A DNA stretch of 64,000 nt from DATJSJ01 sp035504175 (GTDB taxonomy: Bacteria; Pseudomonadota; Alphaproteobacteria; Acetobacterales; Acetobacteraceae). Under the pieces are notes generated by a model, which was not told where the DNA came from, did not search any database, and was given only the letters and a program-made list of their open reading frames with translations. Shown here in pieces: positions 48,587 through 56,925 of the stretch (its first letter is position 1; each line of letters starts with the position of its first letter). The stretch is taken from the NCBI GenBank assembly GCA_035504175.1, contig DATJSJ010000120.1:1-64000 (forward strand), given 5' to 3'. The translations under genes were made by a program, and so were the position numbers.

Positions 48587-49165
48587 ATGACGAATACGAG
48601 CGATTTCCACGATCAGGTGATCGCGATCTTGCCGAAGCTGCGGGTGCAGGCACTGGCGCTGACGCGAAACCGCGCGGCGGCCGAAGACCTCGTCCAGGAT
48701 GCCGTCTGCAACGCGCTCTCGGCGCAGGACAGTTTCATCCCGGGCACCAACTTCGCCGCCTGGATGCATCGGATCTTGCGCAACCGCTTCATCTCCAACC
48801 TGCGCCGGCGCCGCGACACTGCCGATATCGAGGATGTGCCCGCCTCGGCCTTCGCGACCGAGCCATCGCATGAGAACCGCCTGGCGCTGAAGGAGCTGAG
48901 CCGCGCGATGACCGCCCTGCCGGCGGACCAGCGCGAGGCGCTGCTCATGGTGGTGGTGTACGGCATGAGCTACGAGGCCCTGGCGGAATCGACGGGCTGC
49001 GCGGTGGGCACCGCGAAGAGCCGCGTATTCCGCGCCCGCCGCCAACTCGAATCCTGGCTGATGGGCGACACGCCCGCGAAGCCGGCAGCGGCGAACGCAG
49101 GCAAGGCTCAGGCGCGCCGTGCCGGGACGTCCCATCCGGCCGGCAGCCCGTCAGCGCGGCTGTAG
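48587..49165 (+). CDS. ECF sigma factor, EcfG-like (second copy)
   Basis: A 192-residue sigma factor, a diverged relative of the gene just upstream. Region 2 contains 'IAILPKLRVQALALTRNRAAAEDLVQDAVCNAL' and 'FIPGTNFAAWMHRILRNRFISNLRRRRD'; region 4 contains 'LPADQREALLMVVVYGMSYEALAESTGCAVGTAKSRVFRARRQL'. The last 30 residues are a low-complexity Ala/Pro/Arg tail. GGGGACAGG precedes ATG at 48587. Two EcfG-type factors in one locus imply either partition of the stress regulon or a feed-forward arrangement. Which of them binds NepR cannot be told from sequence alone. Confidence 0.87.
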   Translation: MTNTSDFHDQVIAILPKLRVQALALTRNRAAAEDLVQDAVCNALSAQDSFIPGTNFAAWMHRILRNRFISNLRRRRDTADIEDVPASAFATEPSHENRLALKELSRAMTALPADQREALLMVVVYGMSYEALAESTGCAVGTAKSRVFRARRQLESWLMGDTPAKPAAANAGKAQARRAGTSHPAGSPSARL

Positions 49166-49258
49166 TGGCCGGGCGGTTGTAAATTCGCTCGTCTGCTGTA
49201 GGAATGACCGGGAGGTGGTCCAGGATCGTCGGCCGCCACCCGGTCTCGGATTCCGGAC

Positions 49259-49456
49259 ATGAAGCATTCGACGATGCCGCCGCGCAAACCCAAGCCACCC
49301 CCGGCGCCGCAGCGGAAGGCGGGCGAGTCTGGATCCGCGTTCGATCTGTGGCTGAAGCGCGGCTTGCATGAGCTGTTCGATGACGTGGCGCGCGAGCCGA
49401 TCCCAGAGGAGTTGATGCGGCTGATCGAGCAGGACCGCGCAGACCGGAAGAAGTGA
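49259..49456 (+). CDS. nepR: NepR anti-sigma factor
   Basis: A 65-residue protein. The diagnostic NepR core 'FDLWLKRGLHELFDDVAREPIPEELMRLI' (read across residues 28-57) forms the two helices that clamp EcfG or phosphorylated PhyR. The N-terminus is Lys/Pro-rich and disordered, as is usual. ATG at 49259 was used; a second ATG five codons on is also possible. The stop overlaps the GTG of the kinase gene (GTGA). With phyR and the sigma genes it completes the partner-switch. Confidence 0.9.
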   Translation: MKHSTMPPRKPKPPPAPQRKAGESGSAFDLWLKRGLHELFDDVAREPIPEELMRLIEQDRADRKK

Positions 49457-51246
49457 TCGCGCGGCCGCGGGCCCGGGGCGCGGCCATCTCCGAGTGGTGG
49501 CAGCAATGGCGGGGGCGGCGGCTCACCACCGTGCGGGCCCGCCTGACCGTACTGCTCGGCCTGGCGGCAGTGCCCGTCGTTGTGCTCGCCGCGGTGATCA
49601 CGTGGCAGAACTACCAGCTCGTGGTCGATCGCGCCCTGCACGAGGCGGTGTCCGTGCGGACCGCGGAGATCGGCCGCGACCGCGCCACGATCGAGGGACT
49701 GGAACAGCTTCTCGCCGCGCTTTCCACGCTGTCACCGCTGCAGAGCGCGAACCGGGCAGCCTGCGATGCTGCGCTCGGCGTGGTGCTGCCGTTGCAGCCG
49801 GCCCGGCTGGTCAATCTGATGACGCTGACCCCCGACGGGCGGGTGCGCTGCAGCGCGCTGCCGGCGCCGGACCCGCGGCCCGCGCTACCGCCGGAAGTTC
49901 GACGCCGTCTCGGTGCGGGCTCGGAGGATGGCGGGCTGTCCCTTTCGCCACCGGATCGCGAGCCGGTCTCGGGCGAGCTGGCGCTGATCGCGACCTATCC
50001 ACTGCCCGCCGGCCATGGGCCCGGCGGTACGGTGGCGGCGGCGCTGCGGCTATCGGCGCTGCTGGGAGACAGCCGGAAGGGCGGCACCTTGATCTGGCTC
50101 TACCGCGCCGACGGGCGGCCCTGGAGTGCCAAGGGCCAGCCGGCCGGAGCCGAACCCTCCGCGTCGCTGCTGCCGGAGCTGCTGCAGCCGGACGCGGCGA
50201 CGGTGCAGGGCCGCGCACGCGATCGTCGCATCTTCGCTTATGCCGCCATGCCGCTCAGTCCGGGCCTGTGGCTGGCGACCGGCCACCCGGCGCAGGCGGC
50301 GTTGCAGGAGGCGCGCGCCATGCTGCTCGAGCGCATCGTCGTGCTCGGCGTGCTTCTCTCCGCCGGGCTGCTCGCAGTCGCGCTCGGCGCGGATTCCGGC
50401 GTGGTGCGACCGATCAAGCAGCTCACCGGCGCGGTGCATGGCTGGCGGGAAAGCGGACGGTTCGAGCCCGGCGACCAGGCGACGATGCCGGCCGAGCTGC
50501 GCAGCCTGACCGAGGACTTCGCGGCGGCGACGGCGGCGCTGGCGGTGCAGGAGGACCAGCTTCGCTCGGCGCTGACCCGCCACGGGCTGCTGATGCAGGA
50601 AATCCACCACCGGGTGAAGAACAACCTGCAGATCGTCGCCTCGCTGCTGAACCTGCAGGCCAGCCGCATCCGTTCGCCGCAGGCCCGCGCCGAATTCGAA
50701 TCGGCGCGCGACCGGGTGCGCGCGCTGGCGACGCTGCACCGCCATCTCTATGCCGAGGGCGAGCTGCACACGATCAACATGCGTCACTTTCTCGAGGAGC
50801 TCTGCGGTCAGTTGTTTCAGGCCATGGGCGAGCGGGAGGGCAGCCGCATCCGGCTGCTGATCGAGGCGCCGGAGATCCAGATCTCCAGCGACCAGGCCGT
50901 GCCGCTGGCCCTGATCGTCACCGAGGCGGTGAGCAACGCGCTGAAATACGCCTTCCCCGGCGGCCGGCACGGACAGATCGCGGTGCGGCTCACCGCGTCG
51001 GACGGGGCGGCGGAACTGGTGATCGAGGATGACGGGATCGGCATGCCCGAAGGCCGGCGGGAGACCGAGACCGGCACGCGGGACGGCATCGGGCTGCAGC
51101 TCATTCGCGGCTTTGCGCGGCAACTCGGTGCGGGGCTGGACGTCGCGCAGGAGGAGGGCGCCGGCACACGCTACAGGGTGCGGCTGGCGCTGCGCCCGAC
51201 CGCCGCGTCGGAGCTGGCCGAGCCGGTCGCCGCCGGCCCGGTTTGA
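49453..51246 (+). CDS. HWE/HisKA_2-family sensor histidine kinase (PhyK-like)
   Basis: A 597-residue membrane sensor. The first membrane helix is at about 32-50 ('LLGLAAVPVVVLAAVIT'), then a periplasmic sensing region of some 240 residues, the second helix at about 295-315, and a HAMP-like segment. The kinase core follows: phospho-acceptor His in 'LLMQEIHHRVKNNLQIVASLLNLQ' (the HisKA_2/HWE type used by PhyK kinases), 'LIVTEAVSNALKYAF' (N box) and 'LVIEDDGIGMP' (G box). Its overlap with nepR argues that it phosphorylates PhyR. The signal sensed is unknown; no PAS domain was recognised. Confidence 0.9.
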   Translation: MIARPRARGAAISEWWQQWRGRRLTTVRARLTVLLGLAAVPVVVLAAVITWQNYQLVVDRALHEAVSVRTAEIGRDRATIEGLEQLLAALSTLSPLQSANRAACDAALGVVLPLQPARLVNLMTLTPDGRVRCSALPAPDPRPALPPEVRRRLGAGSEDGGLSLSPPDREPVSGELALIATYPLPAGHGPGGTVAAALRLSALLGDSRKGGTLIWLYRADGRPWSAKGQPAGAEPSASLLPELLQPDAATVQGRARDRRIFAYAAMPLSPGLWLATGHPAQAALQEARAMLLERIVVLGVLLSAGLLAVALGADSGVVRPIKQLTGAVHGWRESGRFEPGDQATMPAELRSLTEDFAAATAALAVQEDQLRSALTRHGLLMQEIHHRVKNNLQIVASLLNLQASRIRSPQARAEFESARDRVRALATLHRHLYAEGELHTINMRHFLEELCGQLFQAMGEREGSRIRLLIEAPEIQISSDQAVPLALIVTEAVSNALKYAFPGGRHGQIAVRLTASDGAAELVIEDDGIGMPEGRRETETGTRDGIGLQLIRGFARQLGAGLDVAQEEGAGTRYRVRLALRPTAASELAEPVAAGPV

Positions 51247-51256
51247 CCGCCTTGCC

Positions 51257-51958
51257 TCAGCGTCCGAACGGATCGAGCAGCCCGGTCGGCCCCAGCATGT
51301 CGAGCGTGATCGTGGTGCGCGGGCTGGGTCGCAGGAGTGCTGCCACCTTGTCGCGCGCCTCCTCCATCCGCGCCTGCCAGCTTCCGGGGCGACCGCGATG
51401 CGGCGAGACGTCGAGCAGGATGCTGTCGGAGCGCCAGGCGAGCAGCGTCGCCCAGGATTCGCGGCGCGCGCGCGGCCCCGGCACGCTGAGCTCGGCGGCG
51501 TCGAACACCACGCGCAGGAAGCGGCGGTCGGCGGTCGCGGCGATGCGACCGATGAGGCTTCGCTTGGCGGTCAGGCTGGCCGCTGAGAACGAAAGGATCT
51601 CGATATCGAGGACGCGCAATGCCCGGCCGTCCCAGCCGACCAGGGCGGCGAGGCGTTGCTTCACGCCGGCGAGCGCGTCGGCGTCGAACCCGACGCTGAG
51701 CAACTGCCGCCCGGCGATCGGCAGCTTCGCCAGCGGCCGCGCCTCGCCCGGGAAGCGGAACACCTCGGTGAACCCGTCGAAGCCGAGCATGGTTTCCTGC
51801 GGCCGCAGATCGAACTGGAACGCGACCTCGTCCTCGTCGGGCTTGAGTTTGACGGCGAGCAGCGGCGCCTCCGCCCGCGGCGCGGTATCGGGAGCAAACA
51901 AGGCAGGGGCGGCGAGAAGGAGCGGCGCGGCCAGCAGGGTACGGCGGTTTGGCGGCAT
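51257..51958 (-). CDS. Secreted protein of unknown function
   Basis: A 233-residue product that I do not recognise. Residues 1-29 look like a signal peptide with a twin-arginine-like start ('MPPNRRTLLAAPLLLAAPALF'). The mature part is beta-rich by appearance, with 'DEDEVAFQFDLRPQETMLGFDGFTEVFRF', 'GWDGRALRVLDIEILSFS' and a Pro/Gly-containing tail 'MLGPTGLLDPFGR'. It has no cysteines or membrane helix. It converges with the PhyK-like kinase gene, their stops ten bases apart, and is probably independent of it. ATG at 51958 lacks a clear ribosome-binding site, so the start is moderately uncertain. Confidence 0.65.
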   Translation of the reverse strand: MPPNRRTLLAAPLLLAAPALFAPDTAPRAEAPLLAVKLKPDEDEVAFQFDLRPQETMLGFDGFTEVFRFPGEARPLAKLPIAGRQLLSVGFDADALAGVKQRLAALVGWDGRALRVLDIEILSFSAASLTAKRSLIGRIAATADRRFLRVVFDAAELSVPGPRARRESWATLLAWRSDSILLDVSPHRGRPGSWQARMEEARDKVAALLRPSPRTTITLDMLGPTGLLDPFGR

Positions 51959-52273
51959 CCGCGGCGAATCTGCCGCTCGCGTCGCGGCGCCGCAAGGGCG
52001 GCCGGGCGCGACCATACCGGCACGCCGTCGAGGCCTGGCGGGCCGCGAGGATCCCGCGCTCTTTGGCGTCTTTTCCGTACCGCCAGTCCCCCCCGGCAGT
52101 CGGACCTGGCCGATCGTCGCGGGCGCCTCCGCGGCAGAGCTGGTGGCTGCGGACCCGTTGCCCACCGAAAGCGCCGCCGTCCCGATACGGCGGGCGGCTC
52201 GATGCCGCACCCCGTGCTACAGAGCCGCCTGGCGGCGGCATGACGCAGCCGCACATCACGGAGCAGGAAGGTC
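51959..52273. other. 315-base divergent gap, nothing recognised
   Basis: This region separates the secreted-protein gene (minus) from the SDR gene (plus) and should contain both promoters. No gene, strong hairpin or repeat was seen. An upstream minus-strand extension of the secreted-protein frame exists but has Arg/Pro/Gly-rich composition typical of shadow frames. Confidence 0.35.
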
Positions 52274-53041
52274 ATGTCGCTGAAGGGCAAAGTCGCGATC
52301 GTCACCGGCGGCAACAGCGGGATCGGCAAGGCGATCGCGCTCGGATTGGGCGCCGCCGGCGCCAGCGTCGTCATCGATTACGTCGCCCATGCCGAGGACA
52401 CCGAGGCAATGCAGCGCGATATGGCGGCACTGGGCGAGAAGGCGGTCGGGGTGAAGGCGGATGTCAGCCGCGTTCCCGAGCTGCAATCCCTGGTGGATAC
52501 GGCGGTCCAGACATTCGGCCGGCTCGACATCATGGTCAACAATGCGGGCATCGAAACCCGCACCTCCGTGCTCGACACCACGGAGGAGCAGTACGACAAG
52601 GTGCTGGCGATCAATCTGCGCAGCGCCTTCTTCGGCACCCAGCTCGCGGCGAAGCAGATGATCCGCCAGGGCGGCGGCGGTCGCATCATCAACATCTCCT
52701 CGGTGCACGAGGACTGGCCGATGCCGGGCAATACCGCCTACTGCCTCGCCAAGGGGGGCGTGCGCATGCTGACGCGCACCGCCGGCGTCGAGCTGGCGCC
52801 GCACGGCATCCTGGTGGTGGGCGTCGGGCCGGGCGCGGTTGCGACCCCGATCAATCTGTCGACGATGCACGATCCTGCGCTGCTGGCGAAGCTCAACGCC
52901 GCGATCCCGCTCGGGCGCATGGCAACGCCGGAGGAGATCGCCAACCTGGTGGTGTTCCTCGCCGGCGATGGTGCGAGCTACATGACCGCGACCACGATCT
53001 TTGCCGATGGTGGGATCATGCAGGGAAGCGTGGGATTGTAG
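52274..53041 (+). CDS. Short-chain dehydrogenase/reductase (glucose 1-dehydrogenase-like)
   Basis: A 255-residue classical SDR. The cofactor loop 'VTGGNSGIGKA' (10-20), 'NNAG' (about 91-94), catalytic Ser in 'NISSVHEDWP', and Tyr/Lys in 'YCLAKGG' (YxxxK) are all present, with 'GPGAVATPI' and the C-terminal 'FADGG'. The 'SSVHE..P.....Y...KGG..ml' pattern is like that of bacterial glucose 1-dehydrogenases. Substrate not certain. AGGAAGG precedes the ATG. Confidence 0.87.
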   Translation: MSLKGKVAIVTGGNSGIGKAIALGLGAAGASVVIDYVAHAEDTEAMQRDMAALGEKAVGVKADVSRVPELQSLVDTAVQTFGRLDIMVNNAGIETRTSVLDTTEEQYDKVLAINLRSAFFGTQLAAKQMIRQGGGGRIINISSVHEDWPMPGNTAYCLAKGGVRMLTRTAGVELAPHGILVVGVGPGAVATPINLSTMHDPALLAKLNAAIPLGRMATPEEIANLVVFLAGDGASYMTATTIFADGGIMQGSVGL

Positions 53042-53452
53042 CCGCGGTCACGGCTAGGGCAGAGGCACTGCCTCTGCACCCGCCCGGGGGACAGCGCCGG
53101 GCGGTCGGCCGTCGGTTCGAAGTGTCGCCAGCCACCGCGATGCCGGATCAAGTGTCGCGGTACTGGCCCGACACAGAACGGTATCGTCGGTGAGCTGGGC
53201 GCCGTCGTCGGAGCCAGCGCTCGGTCTCTCAAATCCGATTCCCGGCGGGCCGTTTCCTGGCCCCGGCCAAAGTAGCAGCGGGCGCCTGTCCGTCCTTTCA
53301 TGCGGCGGAGAGCCGCCAGTGATCCGGGCTTTGACAAACCGGCCACGGCATCGCACCGATGCCTGACGAGACCCGCGCCCGGTCCGGGAGACTCCTCCGG
53401 GCGCGGCAACCGGGCGCCGGGCCAGTCTCGGCGGCAGCTTCGGGGTGGGCGG
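53042..53452. other. 411-base gap with a stem-loop at 53059-53077
   Basis: No gene supported. Just after the SDR stop is a hairpin with 8-bp arms GCAGAGGC (53059-53066) and GCCTCTGC (53070-53077), of the same stem-loop type as 280-298 and 9321-9343, probably the SDR terminator. A TTGACA at 53331-53336 could be a -35 for cydDC, but no convincing -10 follows at 16-18 bases. Confidence 0.45.
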
Positions 53453-55150
53453 ATGGCACGAGCGCGGGGAGTGGCCCGGGACTGGACTCGCGAGCAGTCG
53501 CGGCTCGGCCGTGGCCCGGCGGGGCCGGCGATCCTGCTCGGCGGACTCGGCATCCTGCTCGTGATCCCGCAGACTTGGTGCGTCGCCCGGGTGCTGGTGG
53601 CGGCTTTGACCCGCAGCGGCATCGCCGTGACCGGTCCACTCGCTGCCTTTGCGGCGCTTGCGCTCGGCCGCAGCGCGATCGGGTATCTGACCGAGCAGCG
53701 TGCCTTCGCCGCCGGTGCTGCCGGCCGCCGCCGGGTGCGCAGCGACGTGTTGTCGCGTCTGCTCGCGGCCGGCCCGGCGCTGCTGCGCCGCTACCATTCC
53801 GCCGATCTCGCGGCCATCGCGGTGGATCGGGTGGAGGCGTTGGACGGGCTGTTCGGCCGGTGGATTCCGGCGGCGACGCTCGCCGTCGCCGGCCCGATCC
53901 TGGTGGCGCTGGCGGTGCTCGCGGTCGATCCCTGGGCGGCTGCGGCGCTGATCGTCGCCGGGTTGTTGGTCCCGGTCGCCATGGCGGTGGCGGGCATCGG
54001 CGCCGCCGCCGCCTCGCGCCGCCAGTTCGTGGCACTGGCCCGGCTGCAGGCCCGCTTCCTCGACCGCGTGCGCGGCATCGCGACCATCGTTCTGGCCGGA
54101 CGCGCCGAGGCCGAGGCGATCGCCCTGACCCGCGCTGCGGACGAGCTGCGTCGCCGCACGATGCGCGTGCTGCGCGTCGCCTTCCTCTCCTCCGCGGCGC
54201 TCGACTGCGCCGCGGCGGCAGCGCTGGTGGTCCTGGCACTCCGCTACGGCGCCATGCTCCGGCCTCTGCCGGCTGGGGTGATCCCGCATCGGTTCGGCCC
54301 GCAAACCATGCTGTTCGTGCTGCTGCTGGTGCCGGAATTCTTCGCGCCACTGCGCGCCTTCTCCGCCGCCTACCAGGACCGGCTGCACGCCACGGGGGCG
54401 GCCGAGGCACTGGCCGGCCTGCCGCCGCTGCCGCCCGCGGCTCCGGACCTGCCGGTACGCACCGTCGCCGCGCGCGGCGTCGGCATCGCCTTCGAAGATG
54501 TCCGCTTCACCTGGGATCCGGCGCGTGGGCCGGCGCTCGACGGTCTCAGCTTCCGCGCCCCGGCCGGCGAGACGGTGATCCTGGCCGGTCCGTCCGGCGC
54601 CGGGAAATCGACCGTGCTCGAGATCCTGCTCGGCTTCATCCGCCCCGACTCGGGGCGGGTCACGCTCAACGGCGCTGATATCGCGACAATCACGCCACAG
54701 GCGCTGTCGCAGCTCGTCGCCTGGATCGGCCAGCGCCCGACGCTGTTTGCCGGCACGATCCGCGACAATATCCGCTTCGCCCGGCCGGACGCGACCGACG
54801 AGGAAGTCGATGCCGCTGCCCGGGCAGCCCGCGTCGACGAGTTTGCCGGCGCCCTGCCGCGGGGCCTGGACACCGCAGTCGGCGAGGGCGGGTTCGGCCT
54901 CTCCGGCGGCCAGGCGCAGCGCGTCGCGATCGCCCGCGCCTTTCTCAAGGACGCGAAACTGCTGCTGCTGGACGAGCCGACGGCGCATCTCGATCCGGCG
55001 ACCGAGGCGGAGGTGCTGGAGAGCCTGCGGCGGCTCGCCCTCGGCCGCACCGTCATCCTGGCCAGCCATTCCGCCGCGGCGCATGCCTTTGGCGGACGGC
55101 GCGTGGACATCCGCGCCGGCCGCGCCGAGCTCGCACGGGGCGTCGCCTGA
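53453..55150 (+). CDS. cydD: Thiol reductant ABC exporter subunit CydD
   Basis: A 565-residue half-transporter: an N-terminal membrane domain with about six helices (15-320), then a nucleotide-binding domain with 'LAGPSGAGKSTVLEILLG' (Walker A), 'LSGGQAQRVAIARA' (signature) and 'LLLLDEPTAHLDPATE' (Walker B). CydD with CydC exports cysteine and glutathione to the periplasm and is needed for cytochrome bd assembly. The start lies at ATG 53453 after GGGGTGGGCGG. The gene overlaps cydC by one base. cydAB are not in the window. Confidence 0.9.
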   Translation: MARARGVARDWTREQSRLGRGPAGPAILLGGLGILLVIPQTWCVARVLVAALTRSGIAVTGPLAAFAALALGRSAIGYLTEQRAFAAGAAGRRRVRSDVLSRLLAAGPALLRRYHSADLAAIAVDRVEALDGLFGRWIPAATLAVAGPILVALAVLAVDPWAAAALIVAGLLVPVAMAVAGIGAAAASRRQFVALARLQARFLDRVRGIATIVLAGRAEAEAIALTRAADELRRRTMRVLRVAFLSSAALDCAAAAALVVLALRYGAMLRPLPAGVIPHRFGPQTMLFVLLLVPEFFAPLRAFSAAYQDRLHATGAAEALAGLPPLPPAAPDLPVRTVAARGVGIAFEDVRFTWDPARGPALDGLSFRAPAGETVILAGPSGAGKSTVLEILLGFIRPDSGRVTLNGADIATITPQALSQLVAWIGQRPTLFAGTIRDNIRFARPDATDEEVDAAARAARVDEFAGALPRGLDTAVGEGGFGLSGGQAQRVAIARAFLKDAKLLLLDEPTAHLDPATEAEVLESLRRLALGRTVILASHSAAAHAFGGRRVDIRAGRAELARGVA

Positions 55151-56775
55151 TGCGCCCGATCCTGCGGATCTTCGGCCTGTGGCGCGGCCGCACCCTCTGG
55201 CTCGCCGCGGGGCTGGTGCTGTCGCTCGCCGCGCTGGCGTCGGCGCTGGCGCTGATGGCTGGGGCGGGCGCGATGATCGCCGGCACGCTGATCGGCGCCG
55301 GCCTCGCCGCCGGGCTGCTGCTGCGCATCGCCGGCCCGTCCCGCGTGGTGCTGCGCTATTGCGAGCGGCTGGTGACCCACGACGCGACCTTCCGCGCGCT
55401 TGCCGATCTGCGCGTGTGGTTCTTTCGCGGCCTGGCGCGGAGTTCGGCCGGTGGGCTCGGTTTCCGCCGCGCCGGCGACATGCTGGCCCGACTCGTGGGC
55501 GACGTGGAGGCGCTGGACGGGCTCTATCTGCGCATCCTGGTGCCGCTGGCCGGGGCGGTGCTGATCGTGCCCGCATTGCTCGTGCTGGTCTGGCCGGTCG
55601 GGCCGCACGTCTCGGTCACTGTCGCAGTGCTGTTCGCGATCGCCGCCTTCGCCCTGCCGGCAATCGCCGCCCGGATGGCGAGCGGTGCCGGCGACCGGCT
55701 TGCCGCCGGCCATGCCGGCTTGCGCATCGCGGCGCTGGACGCACTGTCCGGGCTGCGCGAGGTGCGCGCCTTCGGCGCCGAGGGCCGCGTGCTGGCGCAG
55801 GTGCAGGCGCGCGAAGCGACGCTGTTCGCGGCGCAGCGCGCACTGGCCGGGCGCTCGGCGCTGGCCGGGACTGCCGCGTTCCTGTGCGGCCAGGCGGCAC
55901 TGTTCGCGGTGCTCGTCGCCGCCGGCGCCTCGCCCGAGACGGCGGTCGCCGTGTTCCTGACCGTGGCCGCGTTCGAGACCGCGATGGGCCTGCCGCGCGC
56001 CGGCGTGCTCGCCGGTCATGCCGCCGCGGCGGCGCGGCGCGTGCTGGCCGCGGCCGAGGCGCCGCCCCCGGTCGCCGATCCTGTCCGTCCTGCACCGCTG
56101 CCGATCGCAACCGCGCTCCGCTTCGACGCGGTGACCTTCCGCTGGCAGCCGGACCGGCCGCCGGTGTTCGAGGGGCTGACGCTGGAGATTCCGCAGGGGA
56201 CCCGGGTCGCGATCCTTGGCCCCTCGGGCGCGGGCAAGTCGAGCCTGGCGGCGCTGGCGCTGAAGGTCGCGGCGCCGCAATCCGGGCGTATCCTGCTCGG
56301 CGGGACCGATATCGCCACGCTGGCCGCGGACGCGGTGCGCTCGCGCGTCGCCTGGCTGTCGCAGGCGACACATCTGTTCGACGATACGATCCGCGCCAAC
56401 CTGCTGCTCGGCCGACCGGATGCGGACGAGGACGCGCTCTGGGCAGCGCTCGACCAGGCGGCGATCGGCGATGTGGTGCGAGCGCTGCCGGACGGGCTGG
56501 ACGCGTGGGTCGGCGAAGCCGGCACGCGCTTCTCGGGTGGCCAGGGGCGTCGGCTGGCGCTGGCAAGAACGCTGCTGTCCAACGCGCCGATCCTGATCCT
56601 GGACGAGCCGGCGGCCGGGCTCGATTCGGACACCGAGCGCGCCTTTCTGGCGACGCTGAACGATGTCGCGGAGGGGCGCACGGTCATTTTGATTGCGCAT
56701 CGGCTGACCGGGGTGGAGCGGCTGGACCGGATCTGGCGCCTCTCGGCCGGCCACGCCGTTGCCGCCGCCGCGTGA
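55150..56775 (+). CDS. cydC: Thiol reductant ABC exporter subunit CydC
   Basis: A 541-residue partner of CydD with the same layout: membrane domain (1-310, including the conserved 'RYCERLVTHDATFRALADLRVWFF') and nucleotide-binding domain with 'LGPSGAGKSSLAALAL', 'FSGGQGRRLALART' and 'ILILDEPAAGLDSDTE'. 'RYxERLxTHdatfr' is a good CydC marker. It heterodimerises with CydD to export thiols. The gene ends just before an unusual AT-rich double palindrome. Confidence 0.9.
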   Translation: MRPILRIFGLWRGRTLWLAAGLVLSLAALASALALMAGAGAMIAGTLIGAGLAAGLLLRIAGPSRVVLRYCERLVTHDATFRALADLRVWFFRGLARSSAGGLGFRRAGDMLARLVGDVEALDGLYLRILVPLAGAVLIVPALLVLVWPVGPHVSVTVAVLFAIAAFALPAIAARMASGAGDRLAAGHAGLRIAALDALSGLREVRAFGAEGRVLAQVQAREATLFAAQRALAGRSALAGTAAFLCGQAALFAVLVAAGASPETAVAVFLTVAAFETAMGLPRAGVLAGHAAAAARRVLAAAEAPPPVADPVRPAPLPIATALRFDAVTFRWQPDRPPVFEGLTLEIPQGTRVAILGPSGAGKSSLAALALKVAAPQSGRILLGGTDIATLAADAVRSRVAWLSQATHLFDDTIRANLLLGRPDADEDALWAALDQAAIGDVVRALPDGLDAWVGEAGTRFSGGQGRRLALARTLLSNAPILILDEPAAGLDSDTERAFLATLNDVAEGRTVILIAHRLTGVERLDRIWRLSAGHAVAAAA

Positions 56776-56792
56776 AGAAAGGTATAGGAAGT

Positions 56793-56812
56793 GTTCTTTT
56801 TTAAAAAAGAAC
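56793..56812. terminator. Perfect 20-base AT-rich palindrome after cydC
   Basis: Arms GTTCTTTTTT (56793-56802) and AAAAAAGAAC (56803-56812) with no spacer. It starts 18 bases past the cydC stop in a sharply AT-rich island within GC-rich DNA. It probably acts with the second hairpin at 56886-56909 to end transcription, though a loop-free palindrome of this kind could also be a protein-binding site. Confidence 0.6.
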
Positions 56813-56885
56813 CAAAAAACTTTCATTCGTTTTGCGCCGAGTCTCGGGGCGACGTATTCCAAGATAACGAATAAAAGTCTTTTTG

Positions 56886-56909
56886 CTTCTTTTTCTTCAG
56901 AAAAAGAAG
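56886..56909. terminator. Bidirectional terminator hairpin between convergent cydC and ABC ATPase gene
   Basis: Perfect 11-bp arms CTTCTTTTTCT (56886-56896) and AGAAAAAGAAG (56899-56909) with a two-base loop, followed by ACTCTTTT on the plus strand and by AAAAAGACTTTT on the minus strand. It lies 17 bases past the stop of the minus-strand ATPase gene, so it can serve both strands. Confidence 0.65.
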
Positions 56910-56925
56910 ACTCTTTTCTATCTCT

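Noticed and set aside
47876..49258. Search by eye for EcfG promoters (GGAAC-N16/17-CGTT) before phyR, the sigma genes, nepR and glgE
   Set aside because: No matching pair at the right spacing was found. Near-matches such as GGAAT...CGTC near 49201 have the wrong spacing, so none is annotated.
53331..53360. TTGACA as -35 of a cydDC promoter
   Set aside because: The expected -10 position reads CACCGA-like sequence; one hexamer alone is weak evidence in GC-rich DNA.
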